The position numbers and the translations under genes were made by a program. A DNA stretch of 64,000 nt. It comes from Micromonospora luteifusca. Lineage in GTDB: Bacteria; Actinomycetota; Actinomycetes; Mycobacteriales; Micromonosporaceae. Shown piece by piece: positions 42,645-51,719 of the stretch (its first letter is position 1; the number at the start of each line of letters is the position of its first letter). Where the stretch lies: contig NZ_JAFBBP010000001.1 of NCBI RefSeq assembly GCF_016907275.1, positions 4,392,001-4,456,000 on the forward strand, given 5' to 3'. Below the pieces are notes generated by a model. The model ran no database searches. It worked only from the letters and a program-made list of their open reading frames with translations, and was not told the origin of the DNA.

Positions 42645-43127
42645 TCATCGATGGTCCCCGTGCTGTTCGACGGCACGCTGTACGGCCCGGTAGATCTGGC
42701 CGAACCGTAGTGCGTCCGGGGTGCGCACCAGCAGATCCTCCTGGCCGTGGTGCTGCACCCACAACTCGTGCACATGGCTGCCGCGCTCATAGGAGCGGTC
42801 CAGCCAGCCGAGGGGGATCTCCAGGAACGGCACCAGCACCAACGCCCCCACCGCGCAGGCGGCGAGGATGATCAGCGCCAACTGCCAGTTGCCCCGGTCC
42901 TGTGCCGACCACGCCAGTGACAGCACGCAGACCACGGCGACCAACGGCGGCAGCGAGAGCAGCAGCACCAGGACACCGCGCCCCAGCACACGGCCGCGTA
43001 CGGCGAGGGTTTTCTGGCCCCGTGCGTGCCAGACGAACGTCACGTCGGCGAGGGCGACCACGTGACCGCCCGCCCGGATCGACTCGGAGGTCACCTGCAC
43101 CGCGTCGTCCCGGTAATAGAGGGTCAT
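42645..43127 (-). CDS. DUF6232-like membrane protein, paralogue 1
   Basis: 160 aa. The start TLYYRDDAVQVTSESIRAGG and FVWHARGQKTLAVRG form a small beta domain, followed by two transmembrane helices (about 55-75 and 85-105) and a C-terminal part DRSYERGSHVHELWVQHHG with LRFGQIYRAVQRAVEQH. The family is restricted to actinobacteria and uncharacterised. ATG 43127. It has a tandem paralogue upstream; between the two lies a nested palindrome. Confidence 0.8.
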   Translation of the reverse strand: MTLYYRDDAVQVTSESIRAGGHVVALADVTFVWHARGQKTLAVRGRVLGRGVLVLLLSLPPLVAVVCVLSLAWSAQDRGNWQLALIILAACAVGALVLVPFLEIPLGWLDRSYERGSHVHELWVQHHGQEDLLVRTPDALRFGQIYRAVQRAVEQHGDHR

Positions 43128-43212
43128 CACTAAGCCTAACCACCGGGGGGCTGCGGGCGCAGCGAAGGACGCTAGCCATCCGCTTTGGCTGCCTGCCATG
43201 TCGATGTGCTGT

Positions 43213-43262
43213 TGAGCGGTATACCTCAGAGGTATGAATATGACTTTGAGGTATACCGCTCA
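43213..43262. promoter_or_regulatory. 50-bp nested inverted repeat (GGTATACCTCA)
   Basis: TGAGCGGTATACCTCA (43213-43228) and its perfect complement (43247-43262) are separated by 18 nt. Each arm contains the palindrome GGTATACC. Inside, ATACCTC-A-GAGGTAT (43221-43235) is another perfect 7-1-7 repeat, giving three GAGGTAT half-sites. The block is much richer in AT than its surroundings and lies 86 bp upstream of DUF6232-like paralogue 1. Most like a cooperative repressor site. Confidence 0.65.
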
Positions 43263-43352
43263 CTACCGCATCCGCCCTGACGGAGGTGACCGACGGTCAC
43301 CTCCGCCTGCCGGGTGCGCCCACAGCCCAGACCGGGGTTAGGACTTACTCGT

Positions 43353-43832
43353 CTAGCGGCGGGTGCCGGGGCGGGCCGGTTGGCTGTGCTCGACCGCCCG
43401 TTGCACCGCCCGGTAGATCTGCCCGAAGCGCAGCGCGTCGCCGGTGCGCAGCAACCGCACCGGCTGACCGCGCCAACGGGCCCAGATCTCCAGTTGGCGG
43501 CTGCCCCGGGTGTACGAGCGGTCCAGGTGTTCGAAGAGGAAGTCGGCGACCGGCCCGACGGCCAACCCGACCAGCACCGACGCGCCGACGATCGCGATCG
43601 TCACGGTGGGCGAGCGGTGCAGCCAGACGGCGACGCCGATGCCGAGCACCGCCGCGACCAGCGGACCGGCGAGTGCGGCGCCGATCGCGCCCCGGCCCAC
43701 GAGCACCCGCCAGGAACGGGTGCCACGGCGGTGCCAGATCATGGTGATGTCGGCCAGCGCGTAGCTGCGGCCGTCGACTCGGAAGGCGGTCGAGGTGACC
43801 TGCACCGACCTGTCGTCGTAATAAGTGGTCAT
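43353..43832 (-). CDS. DUF6232-like membrane protein, paralogue 2
   Basis: 159 aa, same plan as paralogue 1: TTYYDDRSVQVTSTAFRVDG, ITMIWHRRGTRSWRV, two membrane helices (about 50-70 and 78-98), DRSYTRGSRQLEIWARWRG and LRFGQIYRAVQRAVEHS. The two differ mainly in the helices. ATG 43832 is divergent from the enoyl-CoA hydratase gene. Topology suggests both ends face the cytoplasm. Confidence 0.82.
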   Translation of the reverse strand: MTTYYDDRSVQVTSTAFRVDGRSYALADITMIWHRRGTRSWRVLVGRGAIGAALAGPLVAAVLGIGVAVWLHRSPTVTIAIVGASVLVGLAVGPVADFLFEHLDRSYTRGSRQLEIWARWRGQPVRLLRTGDALRFGQIYRAVQRAVEHSQPARPGTRR

Positions 43833-43930
43833 GGCTGGACTCCCGCCCGGGGGGCTGACACCACACTACTTACCCAAACGAGCCGGGTCGTAAGGTTGGC
43901 ACGCGACTTCGACGAGGAAGTGAGGGCAGC

Positions 43931-44704
43931 GTGGGCGAGTTCGTTCGGCTGGAGACCAAGGACGGCATCGGCACGATCCGGCTGGAGCGGCCGCCGATGA
44001 ACGCGCTCAACACCCAGGTGCAGGAGGAGTTGCGTGCCGCCGCCGATGCGGCCGCCGCCGACCCCGACGTCCGCGCCGTCATCGTGTACGGCGGGGAGAA
44101 GGTCTTCGCCGCCGGAGCCGACATCAAGCAGATGGCCGAAATGTCCTACGTGGACATGGTCGACCGGGCCCCGAACCTGTCCAGCGCGCTCGGCGCGATC
44201 GCCCGGATCCCCAAGCCGGTGGTCGCCGCGATCACCGGTTATGCCCTCGGCGGCGGCTGCGAGCTGGCGTTGGCCTGCGACTGGCGGGTGGTCGCCGAGG
44301 ACGCCAAGCTCGGCCAGCCGGAGATCAAGCTGGGCATCATCCCCGGTGCGGGCGGCACCCAGCGGCTGGCCCGCCTGGTCGGCCCGGCCCGCGCCAAGGA
44401 CCTGATCATGTCCGGGCGGATGGTGGACGCGCAGGAGGCGCTGCGGATCGGCCTGGTCGACCGGGTCGCCCCGGCCGCCGAGGTGTACGACACGGCCGTC
44501 GCGCTGATCACCCCGTACCTGACCGGGCCCGCGCAGGCGCTGCGCGCGGCGAAGCTGGCGGTCGACGGCGGCCTGGACATGGACCTGAACTCGGGCCTGG
44601 CCTGGGAGACGCAGCTCTTCGCGGCGCTGTTCGCCACCGACGACCGGCGCGAGGGCATGGTGGCCTTCGTCGAGAAGCGCAAGCCGGGTTTCACCGGCCG
44701 CTGA
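43931..44704 (+). CDS. enoyl-CoA hydratase/isomerase family protein
   Basis: 257 aa crotonase-fold enzyme. CoA/oxyanion motif AAGADIKQMAEM, then GYALGGGCELALACDWRV (catalytic-position Glu) and GQPEIKLGIIPGAGGTQRL (second Glu): both acidic residues of true hydratases are present. It should hydrate 2-trans-enoyl-CoA in beta-oxidation. GTG 43931 has GAGGAAGTGAGGG upstream. It is followed 123 bp later by a ThDP enzyme on the same strand. Confidence 0.93.
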   Translation: MGEFVRLETKDGIGTIRLERPPMNALNTQVQEELRAAADAAAADPDVRAVIVYGGEKVFAAGADIKQMAEMSYVDMVDRAPNLSSALGAIARIPKPVVAAITGYALGGGCELALACDWRVVAEDAKLGQPEIKLGIIPGAGGTQRLARLVGPARAKDLIMSGRMVDAQEALRIGLVDRVAPAAEVYDTAVALITPYLTGPAQALRAAKLAVDGGLDMDLNSGLAWETQLFAALFATDDRREGMVAFVEKRKPGFTGR

Positions 44705-44827
44705 CCCATCGGCCCGGCGGCCCCAGCTGCCCCTGACCTCGGCGGCGTCCACCGGCCGGGACCACGGTCGGACGGTCAAGTGACCGGCCGGTAACCTGTG
44801 ATCCCGGCCACGGACGATGGGAGCGAC

Positions 44828-46450
44828 ATGACCGAGCGGATCGAGGGTCACGGCGGCGAGTTGGCGCTCGCGGCACTGCGCGCGCACGGCGTACGGGAAA
44901 TGTTCACACTCTCCGGCGGGCACGTCTTTCCGCTCTACGACGCCGCGCACAAGACCGACTTCCCGATCTACGACGTCCGGCACGAGCAGTCCGCCGTCTT
45001 CGCCGCCGAGGCGGTGGCCAAGCTGCAGCGCCGCCCCGGCCTCGCCGTGCTCACCGCCGGCCCCGGTGTCACCAACGGCATCTCCGGCATGACCAGCGCG
45101 TTCTTCAACGCCTCGCCGGTGCTGGTGCTCGGGGGTCGCGCGCCCGCGTTCCGCTGGGGCTCCGGCAGCCTCCAGGAGATGGACCACCTGCCCCTGGTCT
45201 CCCCGGTCACCAAGCACGCCGAGACGGTATTCAGCACCGACGACATCCCGCGTGCGGTCGGTGCCGCGCTCACCGCCGCGCTCAGCCCGCACCGCGGCCC
45301 GGCCTTCCTCGACTTTCCGCTCGAGACGGTCTTCTCGGTCGCCGAGGTCGAGTTGCCCGCCGTGACGGGCGTCGACCCGGTCGTACCGGACCCGGAGGAG
45401 GTCGGCCACGCCGCGATGCTCATCGCCGCGGCGCAACGGCCGGTCATCATCGCCGGCTCCGACGTGTACGCGGGCGACGCCGTCGCCGCACTGCGCGAGG
45501 CGGCCGAGGCGTTGCAGGTGCCGGTCTTCACCAATGGCATGGGTCGTGGCTCGCTCCCGCCGGAGCACCCGCTCGCGTTCGCCAAGGCCCGCCGGGCCGC
45601 GCTCTCCGGCGCCGACGTGGTCGTGGTGGTCGGCACCCCACTGGACTTCCGGCTCAGCTTCGGTGACTTCGGCGACGCCAAGGTGGTGCACATCGTCGAC
45701 GCGCCCAGCCAGCGGGCGACGCACGTCCAGCCGACTGCCGCCCCCGCCGGTGACCTGCGCCTGATCCTCTCCGCGCTGGCCGACCACTCCGGTGACCGGG
45801 CCGACCACACCGACTGGATCGCCGACCTGCGCCTCGCCGAGGACGCGGCGAAGGCCCGGGACGCCGCCGAGATGGCCGCCGAGACCGACCCGATCCGCCC
45901 CGCCCGGATCTACGGCGAGTTGCGTCGGGTGCTGGCCCGCGATGCGATCACCATCGGCGACGGTGGCGACTTCGTGTCGTACGCCGGGCGCTACCTGGAG
46001 CCGGCCCAGCCCGGCACCTGGCTGGACCCGGGCCCGTACGGCTGCCTCGGCACCGGCATGGGCTACGCGATGGGTGCCCGGGTCAGCCACCCCGACCGGC
46101 AAGTCTGCGTGCTGATGGGCGACGGTGCCGCGGGCTTCTCGCTGATGGACGTCGAGTCGCTGGTCCGCCAGAAGCTGCCGGTGGTGATCGTCGTCGGCAA
46201 CAACGGCATCTGGGGGCTGGAGAAGCACCCGATGCAGGCCATGTACGGCTACGACGTGGCCGCCGACCTCCAGCCGGAGCTGCGCTACGACAAGGTGGTC
46301 AGCGCGCTCGGCGGGGCAGGGGAGACGGTCGCCAAGGCGGCCGATCTGGGCCCGGCCCTGCAGCGGGCGTTCGACGCCGGCGTGCCGTACCTGGTCAATG
46401 TGCTCACCGACCCGACCGACGCGTACCCCCGATCGTCGAACCTGGCCTGA
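44828..46450 (+). CDS. thiamine diphosphate enzyme, acetolactate synthase-like
   Basis: 540 aa. Pyrimidine-binding domain with the ThDP Glu in VRHEQSAVFAAEAVA, a central domain (about 190-320), and a C-terminal diphosphate domain with the metal motif MGDGAAGFSLMDVESL through VVGNNGIWG. Closest by pattern to acetolactate synthase-type (IlvB/IlvG-like) proteins in actinobacteria without a small subunit nearby; 2-hydroxyacyl-CoA lyase or oxalyl-CoA decarboxylase are alternatives, especially with an enoyl-CoA hydratase next door. ATG 44828. Confidence 0.88.
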   Translation: MTERIEGHGGELALAALRAHGVREMFTLSGGHVFPLYDAAHKTDFPIYDVRHEQSAVFAAEAVAKLQRRPGLAVLTAGPGVTNGISGMTSAFFNASPVLVLGGRAPAFRWGSGSLQEMDHLPLVSPVTKHAETVFSTDDIPRAVGAALTAALSPHRGPAFLDFPLETVFSVAEVELPAVTGVDPVVPDPEEVGHAAMLIAAAQRPVIIAGSDVYAGDAVAALREAAEALQVPVFTNGMGRGSLPPEHPLAFAKARRAALSGADVVVVVGTPLDFRLSFGDFGDAKVVHIVDAPSQRATHVQPTAAPAGDLRLILSALADHSGDRADHTDWIADLRLAEDAAKARDAAEMAAETDPIRPARIYGELRRVLARDAITIGDGGDFVSYAGRYLEPAQPGTWLDPGPYGCLGTGMGYAMGARVSHPDRQVCVLMGDGAAGFSLMDVESLVRQKLPVVIVVGNNGIWGLEKHPMQAMYGYDVAADLQPELRYDKVVSALGGAGETVAKAADLGPALQRAFDAGVPYLVNVLTDPTDAYPRSSNLA

Positions 46451-46457
46451 GTCGCAC

Positions 46458-46500
46458 CCGCCGCCGCCGTCGCCCTCAGCGGGCGGCGGCGGTTGCGTCT
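46458..46500 (+). terminator. terminator of ThDP enzyme gene
   Basis: An 11-bp perfect GC stem (46458-46468 and 46482-46492) followed by TTGCGTCTTT. Confidence 0.65.
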
Positions 46501-46513
46501 TTCTGCAGGTAAA

Positions 46514-46574
46514 TCAGCGGAATGTCAGCGCAGAGCGTCGTACCGTCAGCGCGGGATCGGCGGGATGTCAGCCC
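46514..46574 (+). promoter_or_regulatory. SARP-type direct repeats upstream of exporter
   Basis: Heptamers TCAGCGG (46514), TCAGCGC (46525), TCAGCGC (46546), TCGGCGG (46557) and TCAGCCC (46568) are spaced 11, 21, 11 and 11 nt. SARP regulators bind heptamer direct repeats at 11- or 22-nt spacing just before the -10. CATGGT at 46582-46587 would be the -10 at the usual distance. A perfect 7-1-7 repeat GGTGGTG-T-CACCACC follows at 46585-46599. Confidence 0.55.
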
Positions 46575-46618
46575 TGTCGCCCATGGTGGTGTCACCACCG
46601 GAGACGACAGGAGATGCG

Positions 46619-47592
46619 ATGGACCACGCGATCCGCGCCGAGGGCCTGGTGCGGCGTTTCGGCGCCACCACCGCCCTCGCCGGAGTTGATCTGGCGGTTC
46701 CGACCGGAACCGTCTTCGGTCTGCTCGGGCCGAACGGCGCCGGCAAGACCACCGCGGTGCGGGTGCTCGCCACCCTGCTGCGCGCCGACGAGGGGCACGC
46801 CACGGTGGGCGGCTTCGACGTGGTGCGTGACGCGCACCGGGTGCGCCAGCTGATCGGTCTGACCGGCCAGTACGCCTCGGTCGACGAGACCCTGACCGGC
46901 GCGGAGAACCTGCTGCTGATCGGCCGGCTGCTCGGGTTGAGCACAGGGCCGACGCCAAGCAGCGCGCCCGCCAACTGCTCACCGACTTTGAGCTCAGCGA
47001 TGCCGCCGACCGGGCCACCAAGACCTTCTCCGGCGGCATGCGCCGCCGGCTGGACCTCGCCGCCAGTCTGGTCGGTCGCCCGCAGGTGCTCTTCCTCGAC
47101 GAGCCGACCACCGGCCTGGACCCGCGCAGCCGCAACGACCTCTGGGACATCGTCCGCACCCTGGTCGCCGATGGTGTGACGGTGCTGCTCACCACGCAAT
47201 ATCTGGAGGAGGCCGACCAGCTTGCGGGGGAGATCGCCGTGGTGGACCACGGTCGGGTGATCGCCCAGGGCACGCCGGAGGAGTTGAAGGCCAAGACCGG
47301 TGGGCAGACCCTCACCGTACGGCCGACCGACGTTACCGATCTGAGCACCGTGACCGCCATCGTCGCCGAGGTGACAGGTGTGACCCCCGAGGTGGCCCAG
47401 AGTGCCGTCACCGTCGCCGTGAACGAACCGGGCGTGCTGCCTGCGGTGGTCCGCCGCCTCGACGCCGCCGAGATCCCGGTCGCCGAGCTGGCGCTGCGCG
47501 GCGCCAGCCTGGACGAGGTCTTCCTCTCGCTCACCGGCCACCGGGCCGAGGACTCGCCGGCCGACACCGATCTGGAAAGGACACCGGCATGA
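46619..47592 (+). pseudogene. DrrA-type ABC exporter ATPase, frameshifted
   Basis: Daunorubicin-resistance-type ATPase. The first frame encodes VRRFGATTALAGVDLAVPTG, Walker A GPNGAGKTT and on to LLGLST near 46945. The second frame continues with ADAKQRARQLLTDFELSDAA, the signature FSGGMRRRLDLAA, Walker B VLFLDEPTTGLD and the C-terminal domain. One missing base in GCACAGGGCC (46941-46950) explains the switch: adding one base restores a 324-aa protein of normal length. It is either a recent mutation or a sequence error. ATG 46619 has ACAGGAG upstream. Overlaps the permease start by 4 bases (ATGA). Confidence 0.88.
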
Positions 47593-48398
47593 CCGCCGTC
47601 ACCCTCCCCGCTCCGCTGGCACCGGCCCGCCGGCTCAGCCCGGCCGCCGGACTGCGGCACACCTTCACGCTGGCCTGGCGCAGCCTCGTGCAGATCAAGC
47701 ACAACCCGATGGAGCTGCTCGACCTGAGCATCCAGCCGGTGATGTTCGTGCTGCTCTTCACCTACGTCTTCGGCACCGCCATCGCCGGCTCGTCCGGCGA
47801 GTACCTCACCTTCATGCTGCCCGGCATCATGGTGCAGAACGCGCTCTTCGCCACCATGACGACCGGGTTCGGCTTGAACAACGACCTCACCAAGGGCGTG
47901 TTCGACCGTCTCCGGGCGCTGCCCATCGCGAGGTGGGCGCCGCTTGCCGGCCGGATCCTCGCCGACACCGTCAAGCAGGCGTGGTCGATCGCGCTGCTGC
48001 TCGGCGTCGGGTCGATCCTCGGCTTCCGGGTCGGCAACGGCGTGCTCGGTGTGGTCGGGGCGTTCGCGCTGCTGCTGGCGTTCACGCTGGCCGCGTCCTG
48101 GATCTCGGTGCTCGTCGGGGTGCTGGTGAGCGAGCCGGACAAGGTGCAGATCTTCGGCTTCATGGTGATCTTCCCGCTGACCTTCACCAGCAACATCTTC
48201 GTGCCCACCGACCGGATGCCGGGCTGGTTGCAGAACTGGGTGGAGGTCAACCCGGTGACCGTGGTGGCCGACGCGCTGCGCGGGCTCCTGGTCAGTGGTC
48301 CGGTGGCCGGGCCGGTGATACAGACGCTGCTCTGGGGCGCCGGCATCGCGGTGATCTTCGCGCCGCTGGCAGTCCGTGGGCTCAAGCGTCGAGTGTGA
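47589..48398 (+). CDS. DrrB-type ABC-2 permease
   Basis: 269 aa with six membrane helices: IQPVMFVLLFTYVFGTAIAG, MLPGIMVQNALFATM, AWSIALLLGVGSILGF, a fourth, FGFMVIFPLTFTSNIFVPTDRMPGW (cited in part; ABC-2 signature region) and a last near 250. It is the membrane half of a drug or lipid exporter whose ATPase gene just upstream is frameshifted. Start ATG overlaps the ATPase stop. The 3' end overlaps the convergent regulator gene by 17 bp. Confidence 0.93.
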   Translation: MTAVTLPAPLAPARRLSPAAGLRHTFTLAWRSLVQIKHNPMELLDLSIQPVMFVLLFTYVFGTAIAGSSGEYLTFMLPGIMVQNALFATMTTGFGLNNDLTKGVFDRLRALPIARWAPLAGRILADTVKQAWSIALLLGVGSILGFRVGNGVLGVVGAFALLLAFTLAASWISVLVGVLVSEPDKVQIFGFMVIFPLTFTSNIFVPTDRMPGWLQNWVEVNPVTVVADALRGLLVSGPVAGPVIQTLLWGAGIAVIFAPLAVRGLKRRV

Positions 48399-51300
48399 CC
48401 CGCAACAACTCCGCCACCTGATCCACGCGCGTTCCCAGGCCGCCCGCGTACGCCTCGGTGAATCCCGACTCGCCGAGCGTCGTGCGGACGGCCAGCCGTA
48501 CCCGGATGGCGTCGAGCGACCCCTGGTCGTGCCCGCCGCGCACACCATCGGCCCCGCCCAGCAGGGTGGCCGCAGCCCTCGGCCGCCCGGCCCGCAGGGC
48601 GAGATCCGCGTAGCCGACCACCACGATGGCCACCACCGGGGCGTCGCCGGCGTCGATCGCCAGCTCCAGCGCCCGGTCCAGGTGGGTACGCGCAGCCGAC
48701 AGCTTTCCCTGGGCCGCCCTGACGTGCGCCAGCGAGGTGGCCAGCATGGCGCTCCATTGCGGTGCGATGCCCCGACGATCGACCAACTCCGCCGCCCGTT
48801 CCGTCCAGCGGGCGGCCCTCGCCCAGTCGCCCGAGTCGCGCAGCAGCTCACTCCAGGTGGCGGAGACGGCGGCCCGTGCGTCGGCGCCCAGCCTCTCGGC
48901 CTCCTCGTGCGCCTCGGCGAGGAGCTGGCGGGCCGTCTCGTGCTCGCCCACCTGCCAGTGCAGATGGGCCAGCCGGGCCCGCATGTGCGGCACGTCCTCG
49001 GCCGCGCCGAACTCCTCGACGGCCCGCAGTGCGGCTCGCAACTGCCCAATGGCGTCGTCACGGTCGCCGGTCCGAGCGGCCAGGTCGGCCAGGGCGAAGC
49101 GAGTGGTGGACAACCCCCACCGGTCCCCGACGGAGCGGAACAGCTCCAGCGCGATCCGGAAGTCCTCGGCTGCCTCTTCGGCCGGCGCGCCCCCGTTGAG
49201 CTGCGTGTGGCCGTGCATGATCCGGGCCACGCCGGCCACCCAGGCATCGTCGTCGGTGAAGAGCCCCGCGAAGGCGCTCGACCCGGCCAACTGCGTCGCC
49301 GGAACGATGATCAGGGACATCGGCCTGGACAGTCGCAGCAGAGCCACCTTGGCGGCGGCGTCGGGGAAGGCGTCGGCGAAGCGCACCGCCCTGTCCACCC
49401 AATCCTGCGCCGATGCCACGTCCGCGTGGGCGCTCACCAGGTTCATCGCCCCGAGCAGGTACGCGGTCGCCAGTGCGGTGGCGAGCGGCGTTGCGCCGTC
49501 GTCGAGCGGCGGACTGGTCCGCTCCACCAGCGTGAACACCTCGAGGGCGAGGTCCGCGCCCTCGATCCGGTGCCCGCGTGACCACCAGTACCAGCCGAGC
49601 GCCGCTGTCAACCGGACCGCCCGAGAGACCTCGGGGGCATCGATCGCCCACCGCAGCGCACCGTGCAGGTTGTCGTGCTCCGCCCGAAGCCGCTCGACCC
49701 AGTGCAGTTGGTCGCGGCCGCGCAGCTCGGGGTCGGCCCGCTCGGCCAAGCTCAGGAACTCGTCCGCGTGGGCTCGGCGTACCCGCTGCTCCTCACCGGC
49801 CTCGGTCAGCCGGGCCAGCCCGTACTCCCGGATGGTCTCCAGCATCCGGTAGCGCGGGTCGGCGTCGTCGGTGGCGATCACCAACGACTTCTCCACCAGT
49901 GCGAAGAGCCGGTCGAGCACCTCAGTCGACGCCAGCTCCCCACCAGCGCACACGCGTTCCACCGCCGCCGCCGTGGCACCACCGGAGAAGACTGCGAGCC
50001 GTCGCCACAGCGCCTGATCGGCCGGGTCGAGCAGATCCCAGCTCCAGTCCACCACCGCCCGCAGCGTCTGGTGTCGGGGCAGGGCCGTCCGACTGCCCCC
50101 GGTGAGCAGGCGGAACCTGTCCTCAAGCCGGGTCGAGACCTGCTCTGCCGTCATCGCTCTCAGTCGGGCCGCGGCGAGCTCGATGGCGAGCGGCATGCCG
50201 TCCAACGACCGACAGATGTTCACCACCGGCTCGACCGTCCGATCGTCCACCCGGAAGTCGGGCCGGACCGCGGCGGCCCGGTCGACGAAGAGCCGCACCG
50301 ACGGGTACGCGAGCGCAGTCGCGGGATCGGCGCCGACGGGTGGCTGCTCCAGCGACTCGACGGGGTGCAGGGCCTCGCCGGTGATGCCCAGAGGTTCCCG
50401 GCTGGTGACCAGCACCCGCAGGTCGGGGCAGGCGGCGAGCAGCCGGTCGGCCAGGTCGGCGGCAGCGTCCAGCTGGTGTTCGCAGTTGTCCAACACCAGC
50501 ATCGCGCGGCGGCCGGTCAACGCGTCGATGGCCCGTACGATCGGCTCGGTGGCCTCGCTCGGTGGGATCCGGGAGCGGCTGCCGGTGAAGAATGCCTGCT
50601 CACGGAGACCGAGGAGGCCGAGCAGCGCCTGGGGCACCTCGGCCGGGTCGGCCACCGGGGCAAGCTCGACCAGCCAGACCCCGTCCGGGAACCGGTCGGC
50701 CACCGCGCGGGCAGACTCGACCGCCAGCCGGGTCTTGCCGGCGCCGCCCGGCCCGGTGAGCGTGACCAGGCGAGCCCGCTCAAGCAGGTCGCCGACCCGG
50801 GCGACGGCTGCCTCCCGGCCGACGAAGCTGGTCAGCGGGGTCGGCAGATCGCCCCGATGGCGTGGCATCGGAGCGGCGTCTGGTCGCGAGGCCTCGGCTA
50901 TTGTGGCGTCGCCCGACGGCGGAGGGCCCGGCGGCTGATTGCGCAGCACCGCCAGGTGCAGGGCGGCCAGCGCCGGCCCGGGATCGGCGCCGAGGGTGTC
51001 GGCGAGGTCGCCCCGCAGCCGGTCGTACGCGGCGAGCGCCTCGGCGGGGCGACCGGCCCGGTGCAGGGTGCGGATCAGTTGTTCGGTGAGCCGTTCCCGC
51101 AGCGGGTGTGCGGCGACCAATTCTCGCAGCCAGGGCACCAGGTGGTCCGGGGCCTCCATTGCCGAACGGGCCTCGATCAGGTCCTCGGTGGCGGTGAGGC
51201 GCAACTCCTCCAGCCGGGCCACCGGCGCGCGGGCGAACGCTGCGCCCGCGGCGTCGGCCAACGCCGGCCCCCGCCACAGGTCGAGCGCCTCGGTGAGACG

Positions 51301-51660
51301 TTGCCGGGCTCCGGTCGGGTCGGTGGGCAGCAACGCCCGACCGGCGAGCACCGCGGCCTCGAATCGGTGCAGGTCGACAGCGCCCGGTTCGAGGGTGAGC
51401 CGGTATCCGCCGGGGCGGGCGTCGACCGGCAGGCTGGGCACGGCCCGGCGGAGGCGGGAGACGAGCGCCTGGAGCGCGTTGCTCGCACCGGAAGGTGGCT
51501 CGCCCTCCCACAGCGCGTCGATCAGTTGCCCGGCGCTGACCACCCGGCCGGGCTCCAGTGCCAACAGGATCAGCAGTCGGCGCAGCCGCGACCCGCCGAC
51601 CTCGATGGGTGTCGTCGGGTCGACCCGGACCTCCAATGGGCCGAGCAGGCAGATCTGCAC
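48382..51660 (-). CDS. SARP/AfsR-type regulator with ATPase domain
   Basis: 1092 aa. An OmpR-like winged helix (CLLGPLEVRVD; LRRLLILLALEPGRVVSAGQ; about 1-95) and a bacterial transcriptional activation domain (about 96-245; DLHRFEAAVLAGRALL) form the SARP part. Then a STAND/NB-ARC ATPase (TGPGGAGKTRLAVE; MLVLDNCEHQLD; about 290-560) and a C-terminal TPR-like region. Such proteins activate secondary-metabolite or exporter genes in response to an unknown signal. GTG 51660 gives the standard N-terminus. Its likely target is the adjacent exporter promoter with 11-nt repeats. Confidence 0.93.
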   Translation of the reverse strand: MQICLLGPLEVRVDPTTPIEVGGSRLRRLLILLALEPGRVVSAGQLIDALWEGEPPSGASNALQALVSRLRRAVPSLPVDARPGGYRLTLEPGAVDLHRFEAAVLAGRALLPTDPTGARQRLTEALDLWRGPALADAAGAAFARAPVARLEELRLTATEDLIEARSAMEAPDHLVPWLRELVAAHPLRERLTEQLIRTLHRAGRPAEALAAYDRLRGDLADTLGADPGPALAALHLAVLRNQPPGPPPSGDATIAEASRPDAAPMPRHRGDLPTPLTSFVGREAAVARVGDLLERARLVTLTGPGGAGKTRLAVESARAVADRFPDGVWLVELAPVADPAEVPQALLGLLGLREQAFFTGSRSRIPPSEATEPIVRAIDALTGRRAMLVLDNCEHQLDAAADLADRLLAACPDLRVLVTSREPLGITGEALHPVESLEQPPVGADPATALAYPSVRLFVDRAAAVRPDFRVDDRTVEPVVNICRSLDGMPLAIELAAARLRAMTAEQVSTRLEDRFRLLTGGSRTALPRHQTLRAVVDWSWDLLDPADQALWRRLAVFSGGATAAAVERVCAGGELASTEVLDRLFALVEKSLVIATDDADPRYRMLETIREYGLARLTEAGEEQRVRRAHADEFLSLAERADPELRGRDQLHWVERLRAEHDNLHGALRWAIDAPEVSRAVRLTAALGWYWWSRGHRIEGADLALEVFTLVERTSPPLDDGATPLATALATAYLLGAMNLVSAHADVASAQDWVDRAVRFADAFPDAAAKVALLRLSRPMSLIIVPATQLAGSSAFAGLFTDDDAWVAGVARIMHGHTQLNGGAPAEEAAEDFRIALELFRSVGDRWGLSTTRFALADLAARTGDRDDAIGQLRAALRAVEEFGAAEDVPHMRARLAHLHWQVGEHETARQLLAEAHEEAERLGADARAAVSATWSELLRDSGDWARAARWTERAAELVDRRGIAPQWSAMLATSLAHVRAAQGKLSAARTHLDRALELAIDAGDAPVVAIVVVGYADLALRAGRPRAAATLLGGADGVRGGHDQGSLDAIRVRLAVRTTLGESGFTEAYAGGLGTRVDQVAELLRVTLDA

Positions 51661-51719
51661 CCCGACGATTGTGCCGCCCGCCCGCTCGGGCACCGGGATC
51701 GGCGCGGCCGCGCCGGTGT

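Noticed and set aside
43829..46228. 799-codon open frame on the minus strand
   Set aside because: It is antisense to the enoyl-CoA hydratase and ThDP enzyme genes; its protein is low-complexity Gly/Arg/His/Asp sequence, as expected from a GC-rich shadow frame.
46476..49247. 923-codon open frame on the minus strand
   Set aside because: Antisense to the exporter genes and overlapping the SARP gene in another frame; no domain visible.
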